DNA of 32,995 nucleotides from Deltaproteobacteria bacterium (GTDB lineage Bacteria; Myxococcota_A; Polyangia; Haliangiales; Haliangiaceae): the NCBI GenBank assembly GCA_021413675.1, contig JAIOQA010000426.1:1-32995 (forward strand). The letters are read 5' to 3'. Shown here piece after piece: positions 1-9,085 of this stretch. Under the pieces are notes generated by a model, which was not told the origin of the DNA, ran no database searches, and saw only the letters and a program-made list of their open reading frames with translations. Made by a program: the position numbers and the translations under genes. How positions within the stretch are numbered: position 1 is the stretch's first letter; every line of letters begins with the position of its first letter.

Positions 1-3000
1 GGTTGTAGCCGTAGCTCTGGTTGCCGAGATAGCCCGAGGGCCCGCTCAGCGACTGCCACGTGAGGTTCGTGCCCATCCAGTCGTAGCCGAAGGTCTCGGT
101 CACGTGGTTGGCGAGCTCGAGCGTGCTCAGGTTGCCCTGCAGATCGTAGGTCGCGTTATCGACGACGCCGGTCATGCCGACGAGGCGGCCCAGGCTGTCG
201 TACTGGTTCTCGACGACCTCGCCATCGGGATACGTGAGGCGCTTGGGGCGGCCGAGCGGGTCGTAGCCGACCTGCATCGTGGCGGCGATCGCGTCGAGGC
301 AGCGCTGGACGCCGCTGAGGCGGCCGAGGTCATCGTAGGTGAGGCGCTGCGCGCGACCGTCGCAGGCGCCGGTGACCGCAGTGCCAGTCGCGGCGCTGTC
401 GAACACCGAGGTGAGGCGGCCGAGCGTGGCGCCGGTGGCGGCGGGCTCATCGTAGACGTAGGTGATCGTCCGCGCGTTCGCCGAGTTGGTCCGCGTGAGC
501 GGGCGACCCAGCACGTCGTAGGTCATCGACGTGGTGACGCCGTTGCCATCCGTCGCGGTCGCGAGGGTGCCGTCGTCGTAGTAGTCGTAGGCGAGCTCGC
601 CGAGGTCCGGATCGCTGACCGCGCGCACGCGGCCGAGGTTGTCGTACGTCGTGGTCGTCACGTTGCCGGCGGGGTCGATCGTGTGACGCTGCCGGCCGAG
701 GCTGTCGTAGTCGTAGCGGGTGACGACCTCGCTCGCGCCATCGTGCGGCTCGTGGAGCGCGACCGGACGGCCGCGCCCATCGAGGTCGACCTGCGCAACC
801 AGGCCCATCGCATCGCTGGAACGGACCGCACCGACACGATAGGTCGTGACTGCCTCGACGCCATCGACGCGACGGCTGCTGATCGGGCGCCCCCACGCGT
901 CGAAGCGCGCGGTCTGGAGCCAGAGCGGCTGGGTGTAGCCATCGGTCCAGTTGCTCACGCGATAGGCCGGGCCGCCCCCGTCGGCGTACTCGGTGACGCG
1001 CGTCGCGAGGCCGCTGTCGCCGGGTCGCTCCTCGCGCACCACGCGACCCGCGCCATCGAGGTAGCGCCGCGACCACAGCCGCTCGTAGGCGAAGTCCGGC
1101 GGCGAGGTGACCCGCCCCGGCATCTGGGTCGTCGTCACCGACTGCTCGCCCGGGACGCCAAGCGCGTTGGTCGTGGTCCAGGTCGTGCCCGTCGCGGGCG
1201 TGTAGGCCCACTCCGCCTGGCCAAACACGTCGTAGTGCTGCTCGGCGATCAGGATGCCGTTGGCGTCATCGTAGGTCCCGGTCGCGGCGCCCGCGACGCG
1301 AGGATCCTGGTACTCCAGCCGCGTGCTGAAGCCGGCAGGGTCGGTGGTCAGGACCGGGTAGAGCGACCACGCCGCGTCGTATGTGATGTGCGAGGTGTGC
1401 CCGAGTGCGTCGGTCACTGCGATCGAATTGCCCACGGCGTCGTACTCGGTAGTGGTTCCGATCCACGCGCTTTTGTGGTCGTCCCACGCCTCGGTGCGGG
1501 CAGGTAGCCCGCGCGTCATCGGCGACGCGCCACAGGCGCCTGGATCGTCGTAGCAGGTCCGCGTCCGCGCGAGCACCGGTCCGGTCGGCGAGCCTTCGTG
1601 GATCTCCTGGGCTGCGGTGCGAGCGAGGAAGCGTCCCGGTTCGCGCACCGGGGTGAACACGGTCGCGAGGTCGTCGGTCGCGTCGTCGATGAGGCCGTCG
1701 TCATGGACGACGACGAGATCGCGATTGGCGTCGTAGTCGAGTCGGGTGCGGCTCGTGCGCTGGCCGCCGTCGGCGTCCGTGCTCGTGGTCTCTGATGCGA
1801 CCGTCGCGCAGAAGTAAGGCGCCTCGCCGGTCGGGGCATAGGTGGTGGCGGTCGTCTGCCCGCCGTCCGCGATGCTCGTCGCGTCGACGCGTTGCGGGCG
1901 GCTTCCACAGGCGGCGTCGACCTGGTTGTGGGCGGCCGTCCGGTGCGGCGGCCGCACGACACCATCGACGGTGGTGGCACCAGCGTCTTCGGTCGCGGTG
2001 AACTGCCAGCCCAGCAGGCGCCGCTCGCTGTCCGACCACACCGGGCACGCGCGCTCGTAGTCGGTCTCCGACAGCGGACCACCCGGGCCGGCGCTACTCC
2101 AGATCTGCGACACCAGCCAACTCGGTGACGGGGCCGCCTGGCAGCCTGAGAAGCCGGCCGGCGAGGTCACGTAAGACGAGCTCGGCGCGTAGCGAACCTC
2201 GGTGGTCGCGCCGAGCGGCGACTCGATGCGCGTGAGCAGCTCCTCGGGACGGTGGAAGAGCGTGCGGAACTCGGTCGGAACACCATCGATCACGACGATG
2301 CCGGACAGCTCCGGCTGCATGTCGCCATCGCCATCGCCGAGTCCGGCGGCGTCGAGCGTGCGGGTGTCGTCGAGCGCCACCGGTACTTGGTACACGGACG
2401 CCCAGGGCAGCTCGGCCTCCCCCGCGCCGCTATACGATGGAATAGGCGCGGCCTGCGCGGCGCCAAGCGCGATCCCGTTGGTCCACCACGACACCGCGCG
2501 CGTCTCGGCGCGGGCGTCGCGCGACCGCGACGAGGCAACCGTGACGCAATAGTCCAAGGTAGCTTCGGGTAGGTTGTCGAGAAGCTGGCTGCACTCCTCC
2601 GGCGCCGAGCCCGTTGTCCAGCAGCGCTCGGCTGTTGCGTTCAACAGCTGCTCCGCGTAGCGGCAGGTCGCCTCGTCTGCGACGGGATAGGTCGTCGCGA
2701 ACGACCGCTTCATGACGTGCACCAGGTCCGGGATGCGGTCACCGTTCACATCGGCGATGTGCCACTCGGGTGCGTGAAAGTCGGCAAGCGGCGCGATGCG
2801 TTCGTGCAGCGCAGGGGTCAGCGTGCCGTCGCCCGCGGAAATCAGGCCCACGAGCGCGACGTGGTCACGGCGGGGCACCAGGCCGCTGTTCGTGGCTTCG
2901 GGCTCTTCGGCCGCGAGCGCCACGAGATCGCGCGCCCCGTCGCCGTTCAGATCCGTGGGTTGCCATGCGCCGGGTGCGAGCGGCCGCCCAGCGATGACAC

Positions 3001-5965
3001 TCGACACCGCGGCGAAGGTCCCATCGCGATGGGACAGGAGGGACAAGACGCGGTTCTCAGGTTCGACGGAGGAGCCGCCCCGCGGCCACACGCCGATCAG
3101 ATCGTCGGCGCCGTCCCCGTCGAGGTCGGCCGTTCGCCAGGCGGGCGTCTGGGGATAGGCATCGCACGTCTCGATCGCCGCACCGAGCGTGGCGACCATC
3201 TCGATGCTGCCATCGGTCGGATAGCGGTAGACCCAGGGTCGAGCCAGCTGCGGGAATCGGCACGTCTCGGTCGCTGCACCATTGGCGCTGGTCGCAACGA
3301 AGACCCACTCCATGACGCGATCGCCGTCGACGTCCATCAGGCGCCAGCGGGCCTGGCTCGCGAGGTTGGCTTCGGTGGAGTGCGCGACGTGCGAATCGAC
3401 GCGCCACTGCCCATCGGCGCCGGCGCGCACGTCGAGGAAGAAGGTGTCTGTGCCATGACGGATTACCATCGCGAGGTCTTCGCGCCCATCGCCATCGGTG
3501 TCGCCGATGCGGAACCCCCGCGTCGGCAGGGAGGCGCCGAGCGTAGCGATGTGCGCGGTCTCGGGACTTGCCAGAGTGCCATCGTTGTTGCGCCGGAGCC
3601 GGTCGAGCTGGAACCCGAGGGCGTCGGGCGCGAGGCGCAGCCACTCGCGACGTCCGTCGCCATCGGTGTCAGCGTCGAGCCACCGTCCGCGAACACCGGG
3701 TGCGGCGGGCAGGCGGTAGACCGAGGTGCTCATCCACGCCTGGGTCTCGCCGTACGCGAGCGTCTCGATACTGCTGGCTCGGCCCGGCCACGCCGGGGTA
3801 GTGGCGACGATTTCGGCGCGGCCATCGCCGTCGAGGTCGGCAACCGTGTAGTCGGCGAGCCCCTGGTTATCGCTGCAGCCCGCGGTCGGCGCGAGCTCGA
3901 GGTACTGCTCGGTTTGGATCCGGCCGGTGTCCCGAGCGAACGAGGCGTAGAACAGCGAGTGGAGCGTCTGCGTCCCCGCGCAGGTGTGGAGAAATGCGTA
4001 GGCTTCATCGGCGCCGTCTCCGTCCAGGTCGCCGAACTGCAGTTCCCCGGGCGCTGCGAAATAGAACTGGCCGGCGAGTTGGGTACCACGGAGGATCGTT
4101 GCTGAGGGGATCGTCGGGAACGCTTGCTCGTACACGATGGTCATCACATCGTCGCGCGCGGCGTTCCTGCGGATCGAAGTCTGGATCGGGCCCGGGATGC
4201 CGCTGAGGATCCGGTCCGTCTGCGCGCCGTGGTGCACGAAATAGCCCGACTCCGGCTGCGAGCCCGAGCGTAGCGCGCTCCAGAAGCGCGTCGCCGAGAC
4301 CAGCGTCGCCTGGCCATTGCCCTCCAGATCGAGCGCGGTGACGCTACCCAGGACACCTTGAGTCCAGCGCGTTGCGGTCGTGTAGTTGGCCCAGAGGCGG
4401 CTGATCGACTCGCCGGTGAAGTCGCCGACCCCGTTGCCGCGGGCGATGTGCGCGACGTTGGTCAGGCTGTCCGTCAGCGCGAGGTCGGCGAAGCCATCGC
4501 CGTCGAAGTCGCCCGCGGTGACCATCTCCGCGGCATTGCCGCTCTGCGCCGGATTGATGACCACGCCAAAGCCGTCGGGATCGTGGCTGATGGTGAAGTT
4601 CGTGCCGTTGTAGCGGGCGATGGCCGCGGTCACGACGTCCATGCCGATCGGCAAGTGCGCGCCGAGACCCACGACGGCGATGTCGCCGGTGCCGTCACCG
4701 TCGAAGTCGGCGGTGACGATCCGGTACCCGGTCGCGGGTTGCGGCAAGTTGATGAGCTGCTGCTCGCCGGCCACGGCGGTGCCGTCCATCTGCGTGAGGA
4801 AGGGCTGAAGCTTGATCCACGCCGGTCCGGTGAGCACCACGACGCGATCCGCGCGCAGGTCGCCGTCGAGATCGTAGGTCAGGAACTGCGCGTGCTCGTC
4901 GGGACGGAGCAGCAGCGGCGCCATCGGCGTGACGGTCGGCGGGGCCGGCGCCTCCGGCGGAAGTGCCGGCAACGGCTGTGGTGCGAGCACGCGCTCGATG
5001 TTCCCCGCTCCCGCGGTGTCGCCGTCGTAGTGGAGCCGCACCGGCGGCAGCGATGAGCCCGACACCCAGCCGGTCTCCTCGATGACGGCATCGGACCCGA
5101 ACTCCTGCACAGAGACCAGCAGGGCGTCACCGGAGGTGTGGCTCGGGGTGTAGCTGAGGCGGTAGGCGCGCTGGCGCACGCCGCCGGCCTGGACATCGAC
5201 CCAGTTGAGCCAGCGGCGCTGGGTCGCGAGCGTGCCATCACCGACTGCCATCGGAGTCGGTGTCGGCTGCGGCGAGTACCCGAGGATGACCGCGTACGGG
5301 CCGTAACTGATCCGCGTGAGGGCGCCTTCGTCGTCGGCGCCGGTGATGTCGTACTCGAACGAGACCGCGTTACCGCTGGTGTCCTCTGTGAGGGTCTCGC
5401 GCCAGCGATAGGCGTAGCCGTGCTGTGTGGTCTGCGCGCGGCCGAACAGCGTGTGGATGCCGGAGGGCGCCCAGAGATGCCACGTCATCCCATCGGCTGC
5501 GAGGCCGATGCGCAGCCCCGCACCGCTGCGCGTCGCGTACATCGTCTCGCCTGCGACCGCCGAGCCCGTCGCGCACTCGGGCACCGCGCTGATGGCGTCG
5601 GCGCAGCGCACGAGCTCTTCGCCGTCGAGGTAGAAGCGGTCGCGATCATCGAAGCGCGGCGTGCCGCCGCCGGGGCTGTGTCGCTCGATCGCGGACGGGC
5701 CCGTGAGCTGCCACCCGCGCCCGACCAGGCCGGTGCCCGCACTGGACGAGTAGGCGAGGCTGAGCGACGGGCCGATGCCGTGGAAGCCCGGCAGCGAGAA
5801 CGGGATGCTGGTGCGGAAGGCACCGCTGACATCATCGGCGCCATCGACCTGGCTGGTGTCGCGCATCCCTGCCGCGCCACCACCGCCCTGCGCGTGCGCG
5901 GCGACAGGGAACAGCAGGGCCGTGGCCATCACCAGGAATCGCGAGCCGCAGCGGGGGCTTCTCAT
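1..5965 (-). CDS. SpvB/FG-GAP/RHS-repeat giant secreted protein (3' end beyond window)
   Basis: The frame is open from the ATG at 5965 to base 1, about 1988 codons, so the RHS core and the C-terminal tip are missing. The N-terminus reads MRSPRCGSRFLVMATALLFP and then VAAHAQG, a Sec signal peptide with probable cleavage after AHA. Next come an SpvB domain (TSQVDGADDVSG, GFHGIGPSLSLAYSSSAG), a long run of Asp-rich FG-GAP/VCBS units (for example DFDGDGTGDIAVVGLG near 4690), and YD/RHS repeats up to the window edge (YDPLGRPKRLTYPDGEVVEN). The whole chain aligns with the complete paralogue at 11969-19792, which predicts roughly 600 further residues upstream of base 1. In Tc toxins these halves are separate proteins, TcB and TcC, which form a cocoon around the toxic tip; here they are fused and Sec-exported. 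An in-frame ATG at 5929 is an alternative start. Family assignment is confident; function is inferred. Confidence 0.9.
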   Translation of the reverse strand, partial: MRSPRCGSRFLVMATALLFPVAAHAQGGGGAAGMRDTSQVDGADDVSGAFRTSIPFSLPGFHGIGPSLSLAYSSSAGTGLVGRGWQLTGPSAIERHSPGGGTPRFDDRDRFYLDGEELVRCADAISAVPECATGSAVAGETMYATRSGAGLRIGLAADGMTWHLWAPSGIHTLFGRAQTTQHGYAYRWRETLTEDTSGNAVSFEYDITGADDEGALTRISYGPYAVILGYSPQPTPTPMAVGDGTLATQRRWLNWVDVQAGGVRQRAYRLSYTPSHTSGDALLVSVQEFGSDAVIEETGWVSGSSLPPVRLHYDGDTAGAGNIERVLAPQPLPALPPEAPAPPTVTPMAPLLLRPDEHAQFLTYDLDGDLRADRVVVLTGPAWIKLQPFLTQMDGTAVAGEQQLINLPQPATGYRIVTADFDGDGTGDIAVVGLGAHLPIGMDVVTAAIARYNGTNFTISHDPDGFGVVINPAQSGNAAEMVTAGDFDGDGFADLALTDSLTNVAHIARGNGVGDFTGESISRLWANYTTATRWTQGVLGSVTALDLEGNGQATLVSATRFWSALRSGSQPESGYFVHHGAQTDRILSGIPGPIQTSIRRNAARDDVMTIVYEQAFPTIPSATILRGTQLAGQFYFAAPGELQFGDLDGDGADEAYAFLHTCAGTQTLHSLFYASFARDTGRIQTEQYLELAPTAGCSDNQGLADYTVADLDGDGRAEIVATTPAWPGRASSIETLAYGETQAWMSTSVYRLPAAPGVRGRWLDADTDGDGRREWLRLAPDALGFQLDRLRRNNDGTLASPETAHIATLGASLPTRGFRIGDTDGDGREDLAMVIRHGTDTFFLDVRAGADGQWRVDSHVAHSTEANLASQARWRLMDVDGDRVMEWVFVATSANGAATETCRFPQLARPWVYRYPTDGSIEMVATLGAAIETCDAYPQTPAWRTADLDGDGADDLIGVWPRGGSSVEPENRVLSLLSHRDGTFAAVSSVIAGRPLAPGAWQPTDLNGDGARDLVALAAEEPEATNSGLVPRRDHVALVGLISAGDGTLTPALHERIAPLADFHAPEWHIADVNGDRIPDLVHVMKRSFATTYPVADEATCRYAEQLLNATAERCWTTGSAPEECSQLLDNLPEATLDYCVTVASSRSRDARAETRAVSWWTNGIALGAAQAAPIPSYSGAGEAELPWASVYQVPVALDDTRTLDAAGLGDGDGDMQPELSGIVVIDGVPTEFRTLFHRPEELLTRIESPLGATTEVRYAPSSSYVTSPAGFSGCQAAPSPSWLVSQIWSSAGPGGPLSETDYERACPVWSDSERRLLGWQFTATEDAGATTVDGVVRPPHRTAAHNQVDAACGSRPQRVDATSIADGGQTTATTYAPTGEAPYFCATVASETTSTDADGGQRTSRTRLDYDANRDLVVVHDDGLIDDATDDLATVFTPVREPGRFLARTAAQEIHEGSPTGPVLARTRTCYDDPGACGASPMTRGLPARTEAWDDHKSAWIGTTTEYDAVGNSIAVTDALGHTSHITYDAAWSLYPVLTTDPAGFSTRLEYQDPRVAGAATGTYDDANGILIAEQHYDVFGQAEWAYTPATGTTWTTTNALGVPGEQSVTTTQMPGRVTSPPDFAYERLWSRRYLDGAGRVVREERPGDSGLATRVTEYADGGGPAYRVSNWTDGYTQPLWLQTARFDAWGRPISSRRVDGVEAVTTYRVGAVRSSDAMGLVAQVDLDGRGRPVALHEPHDGASEVVTRYDYDSLGRQRHTIDPAGNVTTTTYDNLGRVRAVSDPDLGELAYDYYDDGTLATATDGNGVTTSMTYDVLGRPLTRTNSANARTITYVYDEPAATGATLGRLTSVFDSAATGTAVTGACDGRAQRLTYDDLGRLSGVQRCLDAIAATMQVGYDPLGRPKRLTYPDGEVVENQYDSLGRLVGMTGVVDNATYDLQGNLSTLELANHVTETFGYDWMGTNLTWQSLSGPSGYLGNQSYGYN

Positions 5966-5970
5966 GGCCG

Positions 5971-6080
5971 ACGCAGTTTCACGCTCCGTGCCATCGCAAC
6001 TCGGCGTCGTCGCGTCGGTGGTCGCGCGCTGCGCGCCGCGCACCCGCGCCGACCACCTGGCCGACCATCACGCGACCACC
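5971..6080 (-). promoter_or_regulatory. Two-part upstream module of the minus-strand RHS gene
   Basis: The core at 6000-5987 reads GTTGCGATGGCACG on the minus strand and is followed by GAGCGTGAAAC; ATGGCACG lies about 29 bp before the ATG at 5965. About 48 bp further upstream (6048-6080) is a cluster of GACCA-type repeats (CGACCACC, CCGACCATC, GCGACCACC as read on the plus strand). The same arrangement recurs at five other places in the window. A promoter plus activator or operator role is inference. It sits in the 126-bp gap after the dehydrogenase gene. Confidence 0.4.
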
Positions 6081-6091
6081 AGCGGAGTGCC

Positions 6092-6871
6092 TCAGGTGGC
6101 GAGCGTCAGGCCGCCGTCGGAGAGGAACATCGCGCCGGTCACGTAGGCGCTGTCCGTCCGGCTCGCGAGCAACACGTACAACCCGGTGTGGTCTTCGGGC
6201 TGCGCGATCCGCGCCATCGGGATGTGGTCGCGCATGGCGTCCATGCGCGATGCATCGGCGTTCAGGCGGCGCGCGGCCTGGCCGAGGGCGCTCGCGCCGG
6301 CGAGCCCCGTCGCGGTCGCGCCCGGAGCGACGCCATTCACGCGCACGTCGGGCGCGAACTCCGTCGCGAGCTGCATGACCAGGCCGCGAAGCGCGAACTT
6401 CGACGAGGTGTAGAGGGCGCCACCGCCGCCGGCGCGGAACGAGGCGTTGGAGCCGGTCGCGATCACGCAGCCGCGGGTCTCGCGCAGCGCGCCGATGGCG
6501 GCCCGCGCGCCGAATAGGACGCCGAGCAGGTTGACGCGGAAGATCTCGTCGAACGCCGCGGTGAGCTGGTCGGGCGTCTGCTTCTCGATCCGCTTGTGGA
6601 AGTCCCAGATGCCGGCGTTGGCGACGTAGGCGTCGAGTCCGCCGAAGGCGTCGCGCGCGCGCGCGACCGCGCCCGCGGCGGTCGCGTACTCACCCACGTC
6701 GCCGACGACCACCTCGCAGCCTTCGGCGCGCAGCGCGGCGGCGTCACCGTCGTCGCGCACCACCGCCACGACCTGCGCATCCTCGCGGAGGTAGCGGTGG
6801 ACGACGGCGCGCCCGATGCCGCTCGCGGCGCCGGTCACGACCGCGCGAACGCCTGCCAGTCGCCCGCTCAA
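6092..6871 (-). CDS. cis-dihydrodiol dehydrogenase, SDR family (BphB-like)
   Basis: This is a 259-residue short-chain dehydrogenase. The NAD-binding motif TGAASGIG is at residues 13-20 and NAG at 85-87. The catalytic set is N114, S141, Y154 and K158 (YTSSK). The stretches NAGIWD, AFDEIF, GASALG and PMARIAQPEDHTGLYVLLASR match the biphenyl/toluene cis-dihydrodiol dehydrogenase subfamily, which oxidises ring cis-diols to catechols with NAD+. The start is probably a TTG at 6871 that overlaps the TGA of the upstream beta-subunit gene by four bases (TTGA), so translation is likely coupled. No better in-frame ATG or GTG lies near, and the usual family length is about 275. It closes the three-gene dioxygenase operon. 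The subfamily call is good; the substrate is unknown. Confidence 0.85.
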   Translation of the reverse strand: MSGRLAGVRAVVTGAASGIGRAVVHRYLREDAQVVAVVRDDGDAAALRAEGCEVVVGDVGEYATAAGAVARARDAFGGLDAYVANAGIWDFHKRIEKQTPDQLTAAFDEIFRVNLLGVLFGARAAIGALRETRGCVIATGSNASFRAGGGGALYTSSKFALRGLVMQLATEFAPDVRVNGVAPGATATGLAGASALGQAARRLNADASRMDAMRDHIPMARIAQPEDHTGLYVLLASRTDSAYVTGAMFLSDGGLTLAT

Positions 6872-7485
6872 AAGAAGACCGACAGGCTCTTGGTGAGCAG
6901 CACGGCCTGGGGAAGCACGATCAGTCGTCTCGCCACCTGGAAGCCGCCGCCGACCTGCCGGAGGACGTCGCGGCGCCGACCGACGAGCGTCGATTCGTCG
7001 CGCTCGGCTCGGTTGCGATACTGCAGGAAGGTGGAGTGACACTCGTACTCGTTGTCCACCCCGGTCGCGAACGCCTCGACGTTGGAGACGACGTAGACGT
7101 GCCGCGTCGGCGGGTCCTCGGTCCATACGAGCCGGGAGTCGAGCCGGCCGATCCGGACCGCGATGTCGGCCTTGCGCTCGTCGAAGATCGCCATGTTCTC
7201 GGCGGCGATGCGCGGGCGCTCGTCGCGTCGAAAGCGGTTCTCCGTCAGCGGTAGCCAGTAGAAGAGGTCGTCGGCCAGCAGATCGTACCACTCGGCATAT
7301 CGCTCCTCGTCGAGGAGGCGGGCCTCGCGGCGATAGAACTGCTCGATCGCCGCGAGCTTCGCGGCGGGGACCGGCTCGCCGTCGCCTCGCAGGGCCAGCA
7401 GCTGGTGCGCCGCTTGCCTGGCGAGATCGTGGGTCAAGGTCGGGAGGGTCGCGTAGTCGACCGCGCGCTTTCCGACGGCCGTCAT
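6868..7485 (-). CDS. Aromatic-ring-hydroxylating dioxygenase, beta subunit
   Basis: A 205-residue small subunit of the NTF2-like fold that pairs with the Rieske alpha subunit and has mainly a structural role. Diagnostic stretches are IEQFYRREARLLDEERYAEWYDLLADD near the N-terminus, the central MAIFDERKADIAVRIGRL, and YECHSTFLQYRNRAERDESTLVGRR toward the C-terminus, all typical of BphE/TodC2-like subunits. The chosen ATG at 7485 overlaps the alpha stop codon (ATGA) and has GGAG eight bases upstream. A GTG at 7494 would add three residues and is less likely. The 3' end overlaps the TTG start of the dehydrogenase gene. The alpha-beta-dehydrogenase order with overlapping ends supports one translationally coupled transcript. 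Confidence 0.88.
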   Translation of the reverse strand: MTAVGKRAVDYATLPTLTHDLARQAAHQLLALRGDGEPVPAAKLAAIEQFYRREARLLDEERYAEWYDLLADDLFYWLPLTENRFRRDERPRIAAENMAIFDERKADIAVRIGRLDSRLVWTEDPPTRHVYVVSNVEAFATGVDNEYECHSTFLQYRNRAERDESTLVGRRRDVLRQVGGGFQVARRLIVLPQAVLLTKSLSVFF

Positions 7486-8798
7486 TGGACGCACTCCTGC
7501 GTGCAGGTCGGGGTGGCGAGCGGGATGTCACGCCAGGTGCTCGCGTCCATCATCTCGGCCCAGCGCCGGTAGAACAGGCGCTGGTTGGCGTCGGACAGCT
7601 GGCCCTCGTGGACCGTGCCCGGTAGCGCGGGATCGGCGAGTTGCCCGGCCGGCGCCATCGCGTAACACAGCTTCTGGTGACGGGTGACGTGGCCTGCGTT
7701 CGCGGCCGTCGCGTGCTGCCAGTTCTCGCCGTCGTCCATCTCGAGCAGGCCCGCGGGCGAGAACGTGCGCATCGAGCCGCGCCGGAAGCGGTCCTTGATC
7801 TCCTCGGGCATCGCGCGCGGAACCAGCGTCCACGTGTGGATTTCGGTCCGCGTGGGGCCCTTGGGCTGGAACGTGCGAAACGTGAAGTAGCCCGGCAGGA
7901 ACGCGAAGTTCGGGAACACCGTCGCCGAGGCGACCGAGCCCCACATCTTGGCCCGGAAGTCGCCGAGCCTCGCGGTGATCGCGGCCTGTCGCGACCGCAT
8001 GTAGCGGAGCAGCTCGCGGTCGCCCATGGTCGCGGCGTTGCCCAGGAAGCTGTCGTTGAACTCCCAGCCGTGGCCGTTGACCGAGACCTGCCAGCTCCGC
8101 TCGTTCTTGACGATCACGCCGCCATGGGGACCGAGCGTCGGCTGCGCGCCGCCGAGGTGGGTCCACAGCGCGTGGTAGATGTCTCCGACGAAGTTGTCGG
8201 CCGGGAACTTCCAGTTGCACTCGATGACCGAGCGGGTCGCCCCACCCGGGAGAAACTCGGTGCCACCCTCTTCGGCGTCGAGGACCGCGTCGAGGTACCA
8301 GCGGAAGTCGCCGAGCCAGGCGCCGAGACTGGGTGCCTCGTCGTCGAACGTCGCGAACACCAGGCCCTTGTACGACTCGACGCGTGCGCGGCGCAGCCCC
8401 CAGTCGGCCATGCGGAAGCCAGGTGTGGCCTTGTAGAGCTCGAGCTTCGGCATGCGCAGCAGCGCGCCGTCCTGCCCGAAGGCCCAGCCGTGGTAGTTGC
8501 AGGTGAAGCTCCGCGCCTGCCCGCTGTCGGCGAAGCAGACCCGGTTGCCGCGATGCGGGCAGCTGTTGAGGAAGACGTGGATGCGATCGTCGGCGCGCGC
8601 GACGATCACCGCGTCTTCGCCCATGTACGTGGTCACGAAGTCGCCGGGCGCCGGGACCTGACTCTCGTGCGCGACGAACAGCCAGGAGCGGGCGAAGATC
8701 TGCGCGAGCTCGCGATCGTAGATCTCGCGATCCCAGAAGATCCGGCGATCGATGACGCCGCGCTCGGCGTCGACGAACTGGGCCGCTGGCGCGGTCAC
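7482..8798 (-). CDS. Aromatic-ring-hydroxylating dioxygenase, Rieske alpha subunit
   Basis: This is a 438-residue catalytic subunit. The Rieske [2Fe-2S] ligands are C80, H82, C100 and H103 (CPHRG ... CNYHGW). The mononuclear iron site is formed by H209 and H214 in DNFVGDIYHALWTHLG, with D206 as the likely bridging Asp and an Asp of EMDDGENW (355/356) as third ligand, so it appears catalytically intact. The enzyme adds both atoms of O2 to an aromatic ring to give a cis-dihydrodiol. Overall character is biphenyl/toluene/naphthalene type, but the substrate cannot be read from sequence. The start is GTG at 8798 with GGAG five bases upstream. No ferredoxin, reductase or extradiol ring-cleavage gene is seen in the window, so electrons must come from partners encoded elsewhere. 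It is first in the operon. Confidence 0.92.
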   Translation of the reverse strand: MTAPAAQFVDAERGVIDRRIFWDREIYDRELAQIFARSWLFVAHESQVPAPGDFVTTYMGEDAVIVARADDRIHVFLNSCPHRGNRVCFADSGQARSFTCNYHGWAFGQDGALLRMPKLELYKATPGFRMADWGLRRARVESYKGLVFATFDDEAPSLGAWLGDFRWYLDAVLDAEEGGTEFLPGGATRSVIECNWKFPADNFVGDIYHALWTHLGGAQPTLGPHGGVIVKNERSWQVSVNGHGWEFNDSFLGNAATMGDRELLRYMRSRQAAITARLGDFRAKMWGSVASATVFPNFAFLPGYFTFRTFQPKGPTRTEIHTWTLVPRAMPEEIKDRFRRGSMRTFSPAGLLEMDDGENWQHATAANAGHVTRHQKLCYAMAPAGQLADPALPGTVHEGQLSDANQRLFYRRWAEMMDASTWRDIPLATPTCTQECVQ

Positions 8799-8850
8799 GG
8801 GCGCTCCGCAGCAGCGGGGAGGGCGGGCGGATTGGGCACGACCGCGCCTG

Positions 8851-8962
8851 GTTCACGCTGCATGCCATCGCAACCGGTCGGCATCGCTAGCCTGGGCATG
8901 GTCGAGGTTGTGGGGCTCGGGTTCCGGCCAGCTGGCCGGCCATGGCCGACCAGACCGGTGGT
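8851..8962 (-). promoter_or_regulatory. Two-part upstream module of the dioxygenase operon
   Basis: On the minus strand the core at 8874-8861 reads GTTGCGATGGCATG followed by CAGCGTGAAC, closely matching the core before the RHS gene at 5965. About 50 bp farther upstream is a block (8925-8962) with a perfect 16-bp palindrome CCGGCCAGCTGGCCGG at 8925-8940 followed by GGCCATGGCCGACCAGACC. The GTG start at 8798 lies about 60 bp downstream of the core. The resemblance to the other modules is seen directly; promoter function is inferred. It occupies most of the 287-bp gap between the lipoprotein gene and the operon. Confidence 0.4.
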
Positions 8963-9085
8963 CGATGCACGCCGTGGCCTCGCCTGCGGCCTCAACGACG
9001 ACGCCCCGCGGATGCACGCCTCGAAGGCGGCATCGGCGGGGCGTAGATCGCGGCGGGGCGTGCGGTCCGGAGCCGCGGCCGCTCG

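Noticed and set aside
5980..6000. TGGCACG in the shared core as a sigma-54 minus-24 element
   Set aside because: The expected TTGC minus-12 element is not at the right spacing in any copy.
104..6517. Long plus-strand frames of about 460 residues at 104-1507, 2717-4105 and 5138-6517
   Set aside because: Arg/Ala/Val-rich antisense shadows of the minus-strand RHS gene, which has continuous domain content.
6872..7531. 479-residue frame joining an upstream segment to the dehydrogenase
   Set aside because: The upstream part is out of frame over the beta-subunit gene; the TTG at 6871 overlapping the beta stop gives the expected family length.
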